Positions 50,838 to 62,729 of a stretch of DNA of 64,000 nucleotides are shown one piece after another; position 1 is the stretch's first letter, and the number at the start of each line of letters is the position of its first letter. The translations under genes and the position numbers were made by a program. The notes beneath the pieces were generated by a model. The model ran no database searches, had not been told where the DNA came from, and saw only the letters and a list, made by a program, of their open reading frames with translations. This stretch comes from Dimorphilus gyrociliatus. Lineage: Eukaryota; Annelida; Polychaeta; Dinophilidae. The stretch spans positions 868,001 through 932,000 of the forward strand of contig CAJFCJ010000018.1 of assembly GCA_904063045.1 (NCBI GenBank), given 5' to 3'.

Positions 50838-51039
50838 GAAGTACACTTAATAATGAAACAACCAACAAAATTTAAAAGTCCGTCCTTTCGATAAAATTGT
50901 TCTCATTTTTTTTTACAGTATGCGTGTTCTATCAAAATAAGTAAAATAAATAAAAGGAAATAAAACCGTTCTGCTGAGAAAAGCATAATTTAATATCCTT
51001 AGAGAATGACAAGAGAGCTTGTTTTATAGAAGGGGAATT

Positions 51040-52308
51040 TTATAAAAAATATGGTGTAGTTGTTCGCTCCGGAATGATTCTTTCTTCGTCTGGAACGGCT
51101 TTAAATAGCTTCGCGTCTTTAGTTTCTGAATCAGTGAATGACATCACCGCCGCAATATTACCACAACGATAACAATAATTAGGGGCTGACCAAACAGTCA
51201 CTAACATTTCATCAAACATATACTTGTAACCTTCATTAACCAATTGGTGGGCTCTGCATATTAGTTTTATGTTGTTTGCGTGAATAAATTCGTTGGTAAT
51301 TTTTCGACCAAATAGCCATCCGGCACCACGAGGACTGGTCCCCCACATGTCAATATCTTCAGGATCTGACCATACTAGATCGCAAAATGCTCCCTTATGT
51401 GGAATTTCCTGGTTTCGTTCAATCAAGCGAATCTGATCTACAGTCTTCACATCTGGTGAAAGGCCTCCGTGTACACAAAATATTCGTTCGTCTATGATCG
51501 CGGCGACCGTTAACAAGTCAAAAACCTTACAGCAACTTCGCCAAGCACTAGCATTTCCATACTTGTTCTGGCATTCGTCTGAAAAAAAAGATCTCATGTC
51601 AAAAACCTTTACAAACTCTTTAAACATTTCCTTTACCATAAAATCCATATACTTGAGTGATTTGCCTACTTTCATGATTACCTCTTATCAAAGTAATTCT
51701 TTCTGGCCATCTAAGTGATGTACTCTTTATAATAAAATACATATAAATTTAAAATGAATTTAGCTACCTGGCCTTTAAGCAGAGTAGAAGGGTAAAAGTT
51801 TCAAGACTATAATATCCCCTGTCAACGAAGTCTCCCATGAAAATATAATTCGTTTCAGGGAGTTCGCCTCCAGTACGAAATAATTCTTTCAAATCGTAAA
51901 ACTGTTTGATTGAAAATATATACATTTAAGTACATGTACATAATATACGTCTAATTCATGAAATTAAAATATATCAATAAATATTTACCTGTCCATGAAT
52001 ATCTCCACATACAGTAACAGGAGTGGACACGGGCTGTACGTTAGATTCCTCTAAAAGAAGTTCGCAAACGAAATCGCAAAGTTTCTGTCATCAGAAGAAC
52101 AGTAGAGTACATTTTAAAAATGCCAATATCGCTCAAATAGAAAGGATTTATCTCAATAACACTCAATAATTAAGCTACAGTTAAGGGATTTTGACGTTGA
52201 TTAAATATCCCTTAACATTTTACAATGAAAATTTCTTACTTTTAAGTCATTTTCTGGAAGATATTTGCATTCTTTTGAAATTTCTAACCATTTGTTAACA
52301 TCAGCCAT
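51040..52308 (-). CDS. PPP6C: Protein phosphatase 6 catalytic subunit
   Basis: PP6 is a PPP-family Ser/Thr phosphatase; one known role is to oppose Aurora A bound to TPX2. Exons: 52308-52240, 52084-51989, 51901-51768, 51710-51637 and 51578-51040; about 305 residues. The N terminus [20 protein letters not shown] is PP6-specific. Metal-binding motifs GDIHGQ, GDFVDRG and GNHESR are intact, as are [39 protein letters not shown] and [11 protein letters not shown]. The protein ends in TTTPYFL, the conserved C terminus that is carboxymethylated on Leu in this family. HTD2 lies upstream on the same strand, only about 170 bp away. Confidence 0.97.
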
Positions 52309-52478
52309 TTTGGAAACGTTCAACTACTCCCTCTAGTTTAAAATTTAATATACTACTCTATTGTGACTCCATCTAGTGTGCAATATGATTTAAAAGTTGA
52401 AAAATTGAAACTAAAAGATATTTTACAGAATTTATTCACAAATATGTGAAAAAGGTTGATATATTAAAATCAAATTAT

Positions 52479-53141
52479 TTATTTAGGCAACTGCTCTTTT
52501 GGAACGATAGCGACCGCTTCTCCTTTCATTACTTCCTGTAATTGAAAAAGATGGTATGCACGCTTTGGCATAAAAACTATTTGTTCCATAAGTATACAGT
52601 ACCTTATTATTGTCGGTAACATATCTGTAGGATACCGTTACTCTATTCTTTTTAATATTAGCTATAGTTGCTTCAACGGTAACGTTTTCATCAATGAATA
52701 CTGAAAAATTATAAAAATATTATTATTATTAATATAAAAGTTGTAATGTAAGTGTTAAACTGTACATGGAGCTGTAAATTGAACTTGTTGTGAGACGTAG
52801 ATAGCACCTGGTTTAAAGATTCTTGAACCCATTAGACCGCTTAAAAGTCTGCAATAAAGCTGGAAAAGTAGAATGTGCAAATTAAATGACAAAATTACTT
52901 ACGAGCTTGTTAAAGCGCCATGGACTATTCGTTGACCAAATCTGGAAGTTTTAGCAAATTCAGCATCTAAATGCAAGGGATTGCGATCTTCACTCAAATT
53001 TGAAAAGTCTATTACATCCTTCTCGCTAAAAGCTTTACTTAAAGTATATTTGCTGCCTATTTCCAAAGTGCAGCTTCTTCTGCCGTCTACTACGAACTGT
53101 TTCCATGTCCGTTTGACGGGCTTCGTCAGTACTCTAAACAT
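52479..53141 (-). CDS. HTD2: HTD2, mitochondrial 3-hydroxyacyl-thioester dehydratase
   Basis: MaoC/hot-dog fold dehydratase of mitochondrial fatty acid synthesis. Four exons: 53141-52902, about 52855-52765, about 52700-52603 and 52536-52479. The N terminus (MFRVLTKPVKRTWKQFVV) is basic and lacks acidic residues, fitting mitochondrial import. The hot-dog catalytic region is clear: FSNLSEDRNPLHLDAEFAKTS then RFGQRIVHG with the usual Asp and His. LLSGLMGSRIFKPGAIY and VQFTAPC follow. The C-terminal exon reads EVMKGEAVAIVP before the stop at 52479-52481, as in vertebrate HTD2 (VMKEG). About 160 residues. Confidence 0.88.
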
Positions 53142-53495
53142 TTTTAGCTACCAGTTTGATTTTCTAATTAAATTGAAGGTTACTTCTTATAAACTTTGAC
53201 CAGTTAGAAATTATAAACAACAAAGAGTAGTAACTCTGTCAGCTATTTTATATTGAAAATACTCAAAATGGCCGACTTTTTTCAAATAAAAACTATTTCA
53301 ACTGAGAATGTTTGTTTTTACTGAGAACTTATCTCTTTGTCCGATAACGTGGACGACGGTTATGAATACTCTAATTTAAAATAATTCAGCAAATTTTGGA
53401 AATCTTTACAGGAAACTTTTTTAATTAAATAAATTAATTGTTGTTTGCTTTAACAATTATTTGTTATAAGAAAAGGGTAACGGTAAAGCTAAGAA
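53142..53495. promoter_or_regulatory. Divergent promoter region HTD2/GTF2E2
   Basis: About 350 bp, AT-rich, between two start codons pointing apart; contains both promoters. No further element recognised. Confidence 0.45.
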
Positions 53496-54790
53496 ATGAA
53501 TGCTGAATTGTTGAGAGAACGTCAAAGATTTTTAAGTAAAGCAAAAAGTTTACCAGTTGTTGAAAAACGACAAAAAAGATCAAAACCTGATGAGAATCTT
53601 AATAAAACGAAAAAAAAAATCAAATCTGAGAAAGGTTAGTGAACTAATAATCATTAAATATGAATATCTTAAAAGAAGAATTCATATGTAGAAAATAGTC
53701 AGATGTATGCTTCCTTCAGCGTTGTTTTATGCTCTAAATTTAGCCTTGTTATCATTTTAGGCCTAAATATATAATTTAAATATCTGCTTTGTGTAGCGAC
53801 CCCTCAATTTGACTATAAAACATCAACTGGAGGCTCACAATTAAAATTTAGTATTTTATCAAAAATTGTTAGATACATGAGAGTGAGTACTTAAATATAT
53901 TGTGACATTTACGCCTGCGATTTTTATAATTTTCAAGGATCGGCATTTACAAGGAGACAGTCATGCATTGAATATTGAAGATATCCTTGAAGAAACCCAT
54001 CAGACTGGGATAAGTCAAAAAATAACTCATTGGCTTGAAAATGAAGCACTTCCAAATAATCCAAAGATTGATACTGAAGAAGGAAAGTTGTTTAAATTTA
54101 GACCAAAGTATCCTGCTAAAGACAAAAAATCTCTTCGCAAACTAATGGAAAAATATGACAGAGAGGGTTGATTATTTATACATAGGTGAAAGTATAAAAT
54201 TTTATCCTTATTACTTAAAAAAAAACAGGTATGGGTGGAATTCTTGAGGATGATATTAAAGAGAGTGTACCGAACTCCGAAAAAGTTTTAAAGGTTAGTT
54301 GTAAAAAGAAAAAAAATTCATTTTCTTTAATTTCATTTATTTCTTAATTAGAGTTTAGGTGATCTGATTATTTGTGTTAAAAGGCCTCATGACAAACAGA
54401 AAGTCCTATTTTACAATGACAAATCAGTTGACTTCAAGCTAGACGAAAGTTTGTTATGATATACAAATCTATCAACATTTACTTAAAAACTATTCTATAT
54501 TAAGATTTCCAAAAACTCTGGAGATCTGTACCTTTAGAAGGAATGGATGAAAAGAAAATTGACGAATTCCTTACTAAACAGGGAATCCAGGCTATGATGG
54601 AAATGGATGGTCCAAATGTAAGTTGTTAATGTTTAATTGCTTTAAAATCTAAATATCTTCTTTTAAGCAGAATTCAGCTTTTAAAAGAAAACAGAAAAAG
54701 AAAGGAGGTAACAAAAGGAAAAAAACTAATTATAAATCGCATAATGAACACATGGGAGATATTCTAAAAGATTTCAGTTCAAACAACTAA
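53496..54790 (+). CDS. GTF2E2: TFIIE beta subunit
   Basis: TFIIE-beta recruits TFIIH and stabilises the open promoter complex of RNA polymerase II. About six to seven exons and 260 residues. A Lys/Arg-rich N terminus leads into a winged-helix core: SQLKFSILSKIVRYMRDRHLQGD, then LNIEDILEETHQTGISQKITHWL, ALPNNPKI and GKLFKFRPKY. A second winged helix runs through MGGILEDDIKESVPNS, ICVKRPHDKQKVLFYND and DFQKLWRSVPLEGMDEKKI. The Lys-rich C-terminal tail (RKQKKKGGNKRKK) is typical. Exon 1 ends with GTTAGT at 53634 and exon 3 uses a GTTGAT donor at 54168, slightly off consensus. Confidence 0.93.
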
Positions 54791-55003
54791 GATTATCTAA
54801 AACTGTTCTTATACCTAATTGTAATGGTTATAAGAATTTTTCAAAATATCTTAGCTTTTAGGATATTGTTTTTTTACAAAAAAGATAAAAATCATTATTT
54901 GATTATGCAATAGTTTTTCACACGTTAATCATGAATAACAGCTATTAATTTCTGTTCTTTTTATCTACTTTAATAAAGATATTTATTTAAAAAAAATAAG
55001 AAT

Positions 55004-55760
55004 TTATACTTTTAAATTTCTTTGAAGACCAATAACATAATCAAACAATTCGGTATTATGAAATTTTCCATCTCGATTGTCCAATAAATAGTAGAACCAT
55101 TTATTCTTTACTTTCATTGACAACTGGGGTGCACCAGATGATCGTGCTCTCATTAAACTGAGATTTTCCAATGGAATAATCATTTCCTTCGTTGACCCCA
55201 AATAGGAATATGTTGCTAATTTTACCTTTTCTCCTCTCTTTAAAAGTGTAAGAGACTTTACACTTCTTTGAGGATATACCAGAGTGAAAAATAAAATCAA
55301 TCCTCCTAAATAAGCGCGAAAATAAGGTTACAAAATATTTTACTTTTAGAATAGCAATAACAAAATACTTACCAACAACTATGGAGCCAAATGTTAATGT
55401 ATTACTGTACTTTGATTGCAAATGGGATACCATTGATAACCAAGCGGTCTCATTATCTCTCTTTTCAAGTTTTTTTGAACTAGAAACAAATAATGCCAAA
55501 TTTCCCCAGAATATAAACTGCACCATTCCAAAAATACTTATCATTCTATAGAGATTATCATTTTCATAAGTATAAATGTGGACATCCTTTGGCACGTTAG
55601 TAAGTTTTTCAAAGTTTATTTTAGAGTTGTTTTGCCTCGTAGAAAATAATCTTTTAAAGTTACAGTCTTTTAAGGCATTTTTCAATGCATGCTCATTTCT
55701 TAAAAGTGAACTAATCCGAGCGATACTACAAGACCGAATGAGTTTGAAAGCTTGAAACAT
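55004..55760 (-). CDS. TMEM223: TMEM223, mitochondrial inner membrane protein
   Basis: TMEM223 is a mitochondrial inner membrane protein reported to help COX1 synthesis and complex IV assembly. Two exons, 55760-55373 and 55305-55004, about 229 residues. The first ~45 residues are basic with few acidic residues, fitting a mitochondrial presequence. Two membrane segments flank the intron: MISIFGMVQFIFWGNLAL and the join VVGGLILFFTLVY. The soluble tail shows RSVKSLTLLKRG, LENLSLMRARS and WFYYLLDNRDGKFHNTELFD, matching the vertebrate FYFLLDKTGHFPNTKLFD. Together with COA3 this is a second complex IV biogenesis gene in the window, although they are not neighbours. Confidence 0.9.
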
Positions 55761-56284
55761 AGTTTTCCGGAAAAATCAGTCGATTTACTTCGAAATAAAG
55801 TATTAAGGGTTACAATATATTTTCAGACAAAGTTTCAATTCTTATTTTTAGAATGATATATGGCTTTGAATAGCTTTTAAAAATTCCCAAGAACAAATTA
55901 TAACCGCTAGATGGGGCCAATGCCGCTTCATGTTTTTTCGTATTTTTTCTTTAATGGAAATAAAAATTTATAATGTTTTTCGTATCGTTTAAACAAGTGT
56001 TAAATAATTCTTTCTAAATCAAAGATGGGAAAATTATTTTTCTTTTAGTTTCAACTTTTAAAATTATTTTGGTAAAAAAAAAGAATTTTTTGAAAATTAA
56101 TAACCAATCAAAAAATTATAAAAAATTTTAAAAGGAATGTTCCTCCTACTTATTATACGTTGTTTATATAATTCTCCGATTTTTCCATTATCATTTTAAA
56201 GCCAAAAAGGTTGGATCTCGAAAGCAATTCCCGACGGATTTTAGTAATACCGCATTCCGATTTTAAAAATTTCAACACTAAAGA
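55761..56284. other. Divergent intergenic region TMEM223/BBS4
   Basis: About 520 bp, AT-rich, between two starts facing away from each other. A small open frame overlapping the BBS4 start in another frame is not supported. Confidence 0.45.
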
Positions 56285-58118
56285 ATGTCTGAAAAACCGC
56301 CAATTCCCGCTGAAGCTAAATCGACAGGTCCTCCGGCTATGCCTCCTAATCGACCTAGAAAAGCGCCTGAGCTACCTGCTTTCGAAAGACGAAATTGGTT
56401 GATCCATTTGCATTATATTAGACGAGAATATGATCGTTGTAAAATTCTAATAAAAGAACAACTAGCTGAATCTAGTGATATGTGTGAATATGCTTATTAT
56501 GTTCAAGCCCTGATAAAAAGGCAGGAAGGATCTATTCAAGAGGCATTAGAACTGTTTCAAACGTGTGCTTTGTTAAATTCGGGCAATGCGAACAATTTAA
56601 AACAAGTAGCTAGATGTTTATTCCTCCTTGCCAGACACAAGGCAGCAATCGATGTTTATCACGAAGCAGCGAAGCTAAATGATAGTGACTGGGAAATTTT
56701 ACATAACATAGGAGTTTGTCATATGTACATGCAGAATTTTACTAAAGCTAAGGAAAGTTTAGAGCAGGCTCTAACAATAAGAAAAAATGACTTGAGTTAT
56801 ATAATGCTAGCAAAAATTTATTTAATGGAAAAAAATGTTGATAAAGCTCTTGATGTTCTTAATGATGCCTTGAAAATTAGTCCAGAAAATATTGAAATTC
56901 TAACCACTCTAGGCCTACTTTATTTGAGGTAAGCTTTCAAATTTTCTACCGAAATTGAAGTTTAAATTTATATCTCTTATAATATTAGAGTTGGCGATTA
57001 TCACAAGAGTTTCGAGCATTTGGGAAATTCCATGACTTTTGATTCGTCGAATGTTAAAGCTATTTTAGCTTCGGGTTCTATGATGCAGCAGCATCAGGAT
57101 TTTGATGTAGCTCTCTCCAAGTATCGTATCGCTTCTGATAAGCACCCAGAATCTCCTGCTTTGTGGAATAATATTGGTATGTGTTTTTTTGGGAAAAAGA
57201 AATTTGTAGCCGCTATTAGTTGTCTGAAAAGAGCAAGTTATTTTGCACCGTTTGAATGGAAGATTCTCCATAATTTGGGACTGGTTCATTTGACAATGGA
57301 GCAGTATGCCTCCGCTTTTCATTTTCTTTCAGCTGCAATCAATTTTAAACCTAAATATGGACCATTGTTTTCTCTTTTAGCAGTAGCTCTGTCAAATTTA
57401 AACGATAATGACAACGCCATAGAAGCTTACAAACAGGTATATATTCTGTACAATAAACATTTTTTTGATTTAAATATCCTAATTTGAATTTTCAGGCGAT
57501 AAAGTACGATTCTAACAACTTGTTCACTCAGTTGAATTATGCTATTTTTCTGTATAAAATTGATGATAAAAGAGGAGCAGCCAACGCCTTTAAAGCTGCT
57601 GAGGCTTTACGCGATTCCATGGATGCCTCAAAAATATCACGAGATGTTCTAGATACCTTTAAGACCTTTGGTGCAATCTTACAAACCGGTCAGAGTTACA
57701 AAAAGAGTGAACCGCCTGTTCAAAATCAGGAACCAGCTCGCCCGCAACACCCAATAAGGCAAACAATTCAGAGTCCTGCTCCAGATTTGCCTACTCCTCC
57801 AAGTCATCCTGTTGGTGAACAACCACCAAGTTATGATATGGTATGTTCTTTTGTAAAAACTCTAATACTCAGTCCAACCTGATTTTTCAATCTTTCGAAT
57901 GTTCATAGTTTTTAGAGATATAGGTGAAGAATAAGGTAAAAAGCAAAATGCTTTCACCGTTTTAAAATTATCATATATAACTCTAGATCACCCATTCAAG
58001 CAACGTATTCGCAATTACCTATGACTATTTCTTCCAGGTTATGAAACAATCTGTATTAGATTCTAGAAAGGATGTAATGGAAAAGAGAGGTCGTCAGGGC
58101 GCTCTGCCCCCAATATAA
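56285..58118 (+). CDS. BBS4: BBS4, BBSome TPR subunit
   Basis: BBS4 is a tetratricopeptide-repeat subunit of the BBSome, which moves membrane proteins in and out of cilia. Four exons: 56285-56930, 56988-57435, 57496-57840 and about 58039-58118. A Pro-rich N terminus precedes [21 protein letters not shown]. Multiple TPRs follow, including [84 protein letters not shown] and [21 protein letters not shown], in the vertebrate BBS4 order. The C-terminal tail is Pro/Gln-rich. About 505 residues, family length. It supports a ciliated organism. Confidence 0.96.
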
Positions 58119-58584
58119 ACACCGAATATTATCTTGAAATTTTTATCATTCATATTCGAATTTTGTCACTCTGTAATCAGTATTTTGCTTCAATGTTATT
58201 TTGTATTAAAATTATTTAATTTAAAAATTGAATTGTTTATTCTAATGAAGCTATATATATATTAAGCAATTTATGCACCTTAATGAATTTTACTAAAAAA
58301 GTAATTTCTATTTTCTGTAAAGATCAACATTTATATTTCTCGAGATAATTAATGAGAATTTTTCACGTAACATACGGAATATCATAGTTGAATGTTCATA
58401 TTTAAGTTTGAAACTTTTAAAAAAAAGAGATTTTTAATGCAAGAACTCTTCAGTCTTTAATATCTTAGCTTTGTTTTAAAATCATACACATTTAGACAAT
58501 ATATACTGTAGATACATATTTACAAGTACGTATACATGTTTATATATTTTATATTCGACGTTTGCAGTATATTCTTTTAGAGTG
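58119..58584. other. Convergent 3' region BBS4/EIF1
   Basis: About 465 bp, AT-rich, between two facing stop codons. UTR-like; no other element seen. Confidence 0.5.
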
Positions 58585-59228
58585 CTAAAACCCGTGGACC
58601 TGTAATAATAATAATAGTAAAAAATATAATAAAATATGAGGCAAAATAATATAAATGAATGAAAATATTACTTTAATCTGCTCCGGCTTTGCTAGTCCAA
58701 TCTTTACCAGGAAGTCATGAATATTTTGCCTTTGATCTCCTTGAAATTGAATTACTTCCCCATATTCAGAATGTTCAACAACGGTCCCGTTACAGGCAAA
58801 TTCCTGAATTGTAATAACAATGATTAATAATTATTACGCAAAACAGTGCAACTTTTCTCTCAAAACATATTTTGACATGTCAAGCTAAATAAATTAAACA
58901 AAATCTTTTAACATTGACAGTTTGGTAATTACTGGTTGTAATAAATATTAGAACATGCCTTTTTGCAAACTTTTACTATCTTTTTCAAGTCGAATTCGTC
59001 TTTAATTCCTTGAACTGTAGTCAGAGTTTTTCTACCGTTTCGTTGTTGGATTCGAATATGAATTACTCCTCCTTGACTAGACCCAGACACAGCATTATCA
59101 CTGAAAGGATCTGAAAGTGAGAAACCATATATTCAAACTCTTGCTTGATTCTTAAACATTTTGCAATTTGGTAAATAAAAAATACCGTTTTGTTGAAGGT
59201 TAACGAATGTTTTTCCAGCGTTGCTCAT
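58585..59228 (-). CDS. EIF1: Translation initiation factor eIF1 (SUI1)
   Basis: eIF1 binds the 40S subunit and enforces start codon selection. Exons: 59228-59186, 59110-58959, 58803-58672 and 58599-58585; about 114 residues. The core is almost invariant: VIHIRIQQRNGRKTLTTVQG, then the FDLKKIVK helix, EFACNGTVVEHSEYGEVIQF, GDQRQNI and FLVKIGLAKPEQIKVHGF at the end. The last exon carries only V-H-G-F and the stop. To keep the family length in VK-x-x-KK-x-FACNG, exon 2 must end at a GC donor (AAG/GCATGT, plus-strand 58957-58958) rather than at the GT a few codons earlier, which would delete four residues. Head-to-head with the TEDC1-like gene. Confidence 0.95.
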
Positions 59229-59802
59229 AAGAGGTGATTGTGATTAATCAATGAATAAAGTTTTCAAGAAAGATCACGATATCAGCAATTGGATATATGC
59301 AGATAGCACAAGAACGTTTCTGGAATCGAAGCAGTACTGTCTTTATTTCCGGTTAGAGGGTGAATGTTTTGCTTCAATTGTAAACTACCCCGCGCATGCT
59401 CGATAAAAAGAGAGTGACTAAAAACCATCGAATAGTTCACTACAAATTAGTTTTGCTTAAAAGTAATATATTTTAATAAAAATTCATTTGTGGGATTCTA
59501 CCTTGCTAAAATAAATGAATTGGAAATTTATTTATTAAGATATATTTCAGAAGTCACTGTGTATTTTTAACAATTTATTGTTTTGTAAATTTTTTACAAA
59601 TAAAATCTATAAAAAATCTGTCAGATTCCCGCAAATTGTCATGTTTCTTTTTAAATTTTGTCTGCTCAACACATCAATAATATATGTTGGTATTTTTATA
59701 AATTTGGGAGCAGACGTGACAATCGTAAATTAGTCATATCCGTAATAAACTGGTTCTTGTTAATAAATTCGGAGAAATTTCTTTCAATTTACCAAGATAG
59801 AA
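59229..59802. promoter_or_regulatory. Divergent promoter region EIF1/TEDC1-like gene
   Basis: About 570 bp between two starts pointing apart. No third gene, TATA box or RNA gene recognised. Confidence 0.45.
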
Positions 59803-61987
59803 ATGGCTCAAATTAGAGAAACAGTTGAATTATTATGTAAAATCTTAAAGGAAAATGGAACTAGTCCAGTCAAAGCAGAAGTATTTCGCTTGTCAAAATT
59901 TGACAATCCTGCTGTGGTAAGCAGAAAATTAAGAGAAAAAATGTTCCAAGGCCTACTAATTTTAATAATCCTTTTTTTTAAAAGACAGCAGATATGTGGA
60001 AGATGTTATTTGAAGTTATTTACTTTTGTAATTATGGGGAAAATGATACAGTCTGTTTTTCGGCGGAGAAAGAATTTACTAAAGGTAAATTATTGTTAGG
60101 CAATCCTAGAAATATTTGATTTGTCTAGTTTATTCTGGTTGTTACTGGTAATTTACTTACACACACACACATATATATATTATTATTACTTTAATATATT
60201 TTCCCTTTAAAGTTTTTTTATTTGAGAGAAACTTTTAAGCAAATTAATTTAGAGGATATTTTTTAATTAGAGGAACTGGTTGTTTATACGAAGAAAGAAG
60301 TGATCAAACGCGGGCATATCTGTACCGAGTTTGCTGGGTTACCAACGGATATGTCAAAGGGTAGTAGAGCTATTTTGCTTGCTTTTGGTTTCATTTTATG
60401 GAAAGAGTCGGTAATATTAAAGTATATGGCAAGAATGACTTCCATGTTTTCCACGTTACTTCTAAAAACCCAGGTAGGTCTTAAAGAATCGAAACTAATC
60501 ATATTGACAATAATATATTGATTTTATTTAATCTTCTTCTGACCAATTAACTTAAGGAACAGATTCTATTTAATTTTCACCCTTAGGCAATACCTGAAGA
60601 ATTCTCAGATCTACTGCTAAGGGATACGGATAACATTGATGAAAAAGTTCAACAACTATTGTGCTTAAACAACAAATTACGATATAATCTAAGGTCGTTG
60701 TTGACTTTGCAAAAAGAGTGTACATCTATGCAAAATAGGGTAAAATACTTGCTGCACTTAAAGAAATTTGTTTACCATTTGTATATTAAAATTTGAAACA
60801 GATGCACAGAGCCACTACAAATTCAGGGGGTATTCCCTCAAGTACAGATCGACCGCATCTATCTACACTAGAAATATATATGCTTAACAATCCAGATTTA
60901 ATGAAAACAGTATGTATTTTCTTTTTTGTATTCTTGATGAGGCATTATTATTATTTTTTTAGAGTGTTAATCTATTGGATAAAGACAATAAGAGATTACA
61001 GCACCTAATAGAATGGAAATCTCATCACGAAACTTTTTTTTTGTGGATGGTATGTCGACAAGTTAAATGCCTGTATAAACCACTAAAAATGTTTTGCTTA
61101 TAGGATAGTGTATTGCAAGAGAAATTGAAATCTTACTCTAAACAAACACCAGATGAACTGTCAACTGATTCCGAAACTGAGGTAAATACCAAACTCAAAC
61201 ATGCATAATTAAATTACATTTGGATTTCAAAAGTTAAGAGTTTTATTTTTTGACAGAAGTTTATACATTTTCTCAATCAAGATTATGAAGAAAAAATGAA
61301 AACTGCTCATGATAATTTGCATGAAGTAATCTCAAAATATCAGCATATTGTTGATCATCTAGAAGAGAACATTCTTATTAAGGTAAATTATCTGCAAGAT
61401 AATTCGGACAACTATATTAATAAAATGTGCTAATCAAATAGGATGCAGAATTAACAGAGGAACATTTAGATAATATTTTACAAGATATCAGTTTTGAAGT
61501 TGCTGTTCAAAAAGTTAATATTGCTTTGAAACGTTGTGATACCGCATCTAATGGAGATAATTATTCACCTGTATTTAATTCAGGGGTAAAGATAATTTAC
61601 ATTGAAATCGTTAAATCAATTATACTTATTCTAAACTAATGATTCTCAGTTTGCAAAGTCTGGTGAGGATTCAGAATATGACTTTTTAAACCCTCCTGCT
61701 TTGTTTGATGTACCCGCTCTTCAATTGAATACTGAGAGTGGCTGCAGTACCTCGGTTTGTTCAGACTTGGATTTTGAAATGTCCTCGTTAAAGGTAGGAA
61801 ATTTTTGCAATAATAATGATATGATTATTAAATTGACTCTATGTTGTAGAGAGATCTGCAAGCACTCCAAACGAAGTTAATGGTACAGTCTAACAAAATA
61901 ACAACTGATCTGGAGGATTTAAGTTCTCAATTTTCTGAGACAATACTAACTCCTCCAATTTCAGCTCGTCCAACTCAATTTATGTGA
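59803..61987 (+). CDS. TEDC1: TEDC1-like protein (tubulin epsilon and delta complex 1)
   Basis: TEDC1 works with epsilon- and delta-tubulin in centriole triplet stability. About nine short exons give roughly 420 residues. Exon 1 begins MAQIRETVELLCKILKENG and continues FRLSKFDNPAVV. Exon 2, entered at a TTTAAAAG acceptor near 59983, gives ADMWKMLFEVIYFC. Exon 3 has KEVIKRGHICTEFAGLPTD followed by GSRAILLAFGFILW, which resembles the vertebrate TEDC1 LP-x-D-x-x-GSRELLLA-x-SWLL motif. The remaining exons are coiled coil with a Ser-rich region and end ISARPTQFM. The call rests mainly on the N-terminal half. Sequence divergence is high, so a distant relative is possible. Confidence 0.65.
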
Positions 61988-62729
61988 TCTCAAATTTTTG
62001 AACAACATATTGCGTAGAAGTTTTCCAATGATAATGTGTTCACTTGACAATTTATCGTGATATATCAATATTGATTTCATCTTTTAGGTTGTGCCATTTT
62101 TATTTCTTAGTCGAACATTTTTTCACGAAAATCCTTTCCAAGGCCTGTTAGATTTAGATATTTATTAACATATATTTGTTTATTTTTCCTTATTTTTGTA
62201 TAATGCAGACAAATATTTTCTTGCATTATCTTTAATCTGTGCACAAATGGATGAGATTGAAATTTTCTACACTTTAATTTTGATGGAAGATATTTTTCAC
62301 TGATTTGTTATGAGCAATATATTAAATGTTACCTGAATTAAGGATTTGCGGTGTTTTAAATGTACAATTTCACGGTTTGAAAGCCGTGATTTGACTGCTT
62401 AAAAAGATGCAATGTATCACTTTGAATTTTTGCAAATTGTAGAAGTGTTTTTTTTTGTATACTTTGAAGTTTGAGATCGAAGTTAACAATGTTTTTAATA
62501 AATCATGAAGAATAAGAAATTAGAGTCTCTTGTTTGTTTTGACTTCAGTTTTAGCCTGGATCGTGGTTTATATCTTTAGCTCCAGCAGGCAAAAATACGA
62601 ATAATAAGAACCTGATTATTTCTGCTTCGTTTAGGTTCTTTATATTCGTATTCTGAATGGGACTTTTTAAAGTTAAATTAGGTTGGAATGTATTTTTAAA
62701 ATTGTCAAAACTAGATTCGACGTTATAGA
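61988..62729. other. Intergenic region TEDC1-like to MAD2L2
   Basis: About 740 bp of AT-rich sequence between two same-strand genes; likely the TEDC1-like 3' UTR plus the MAD2L2 promoter. No coding sequence supported. Confidence 0.45.
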
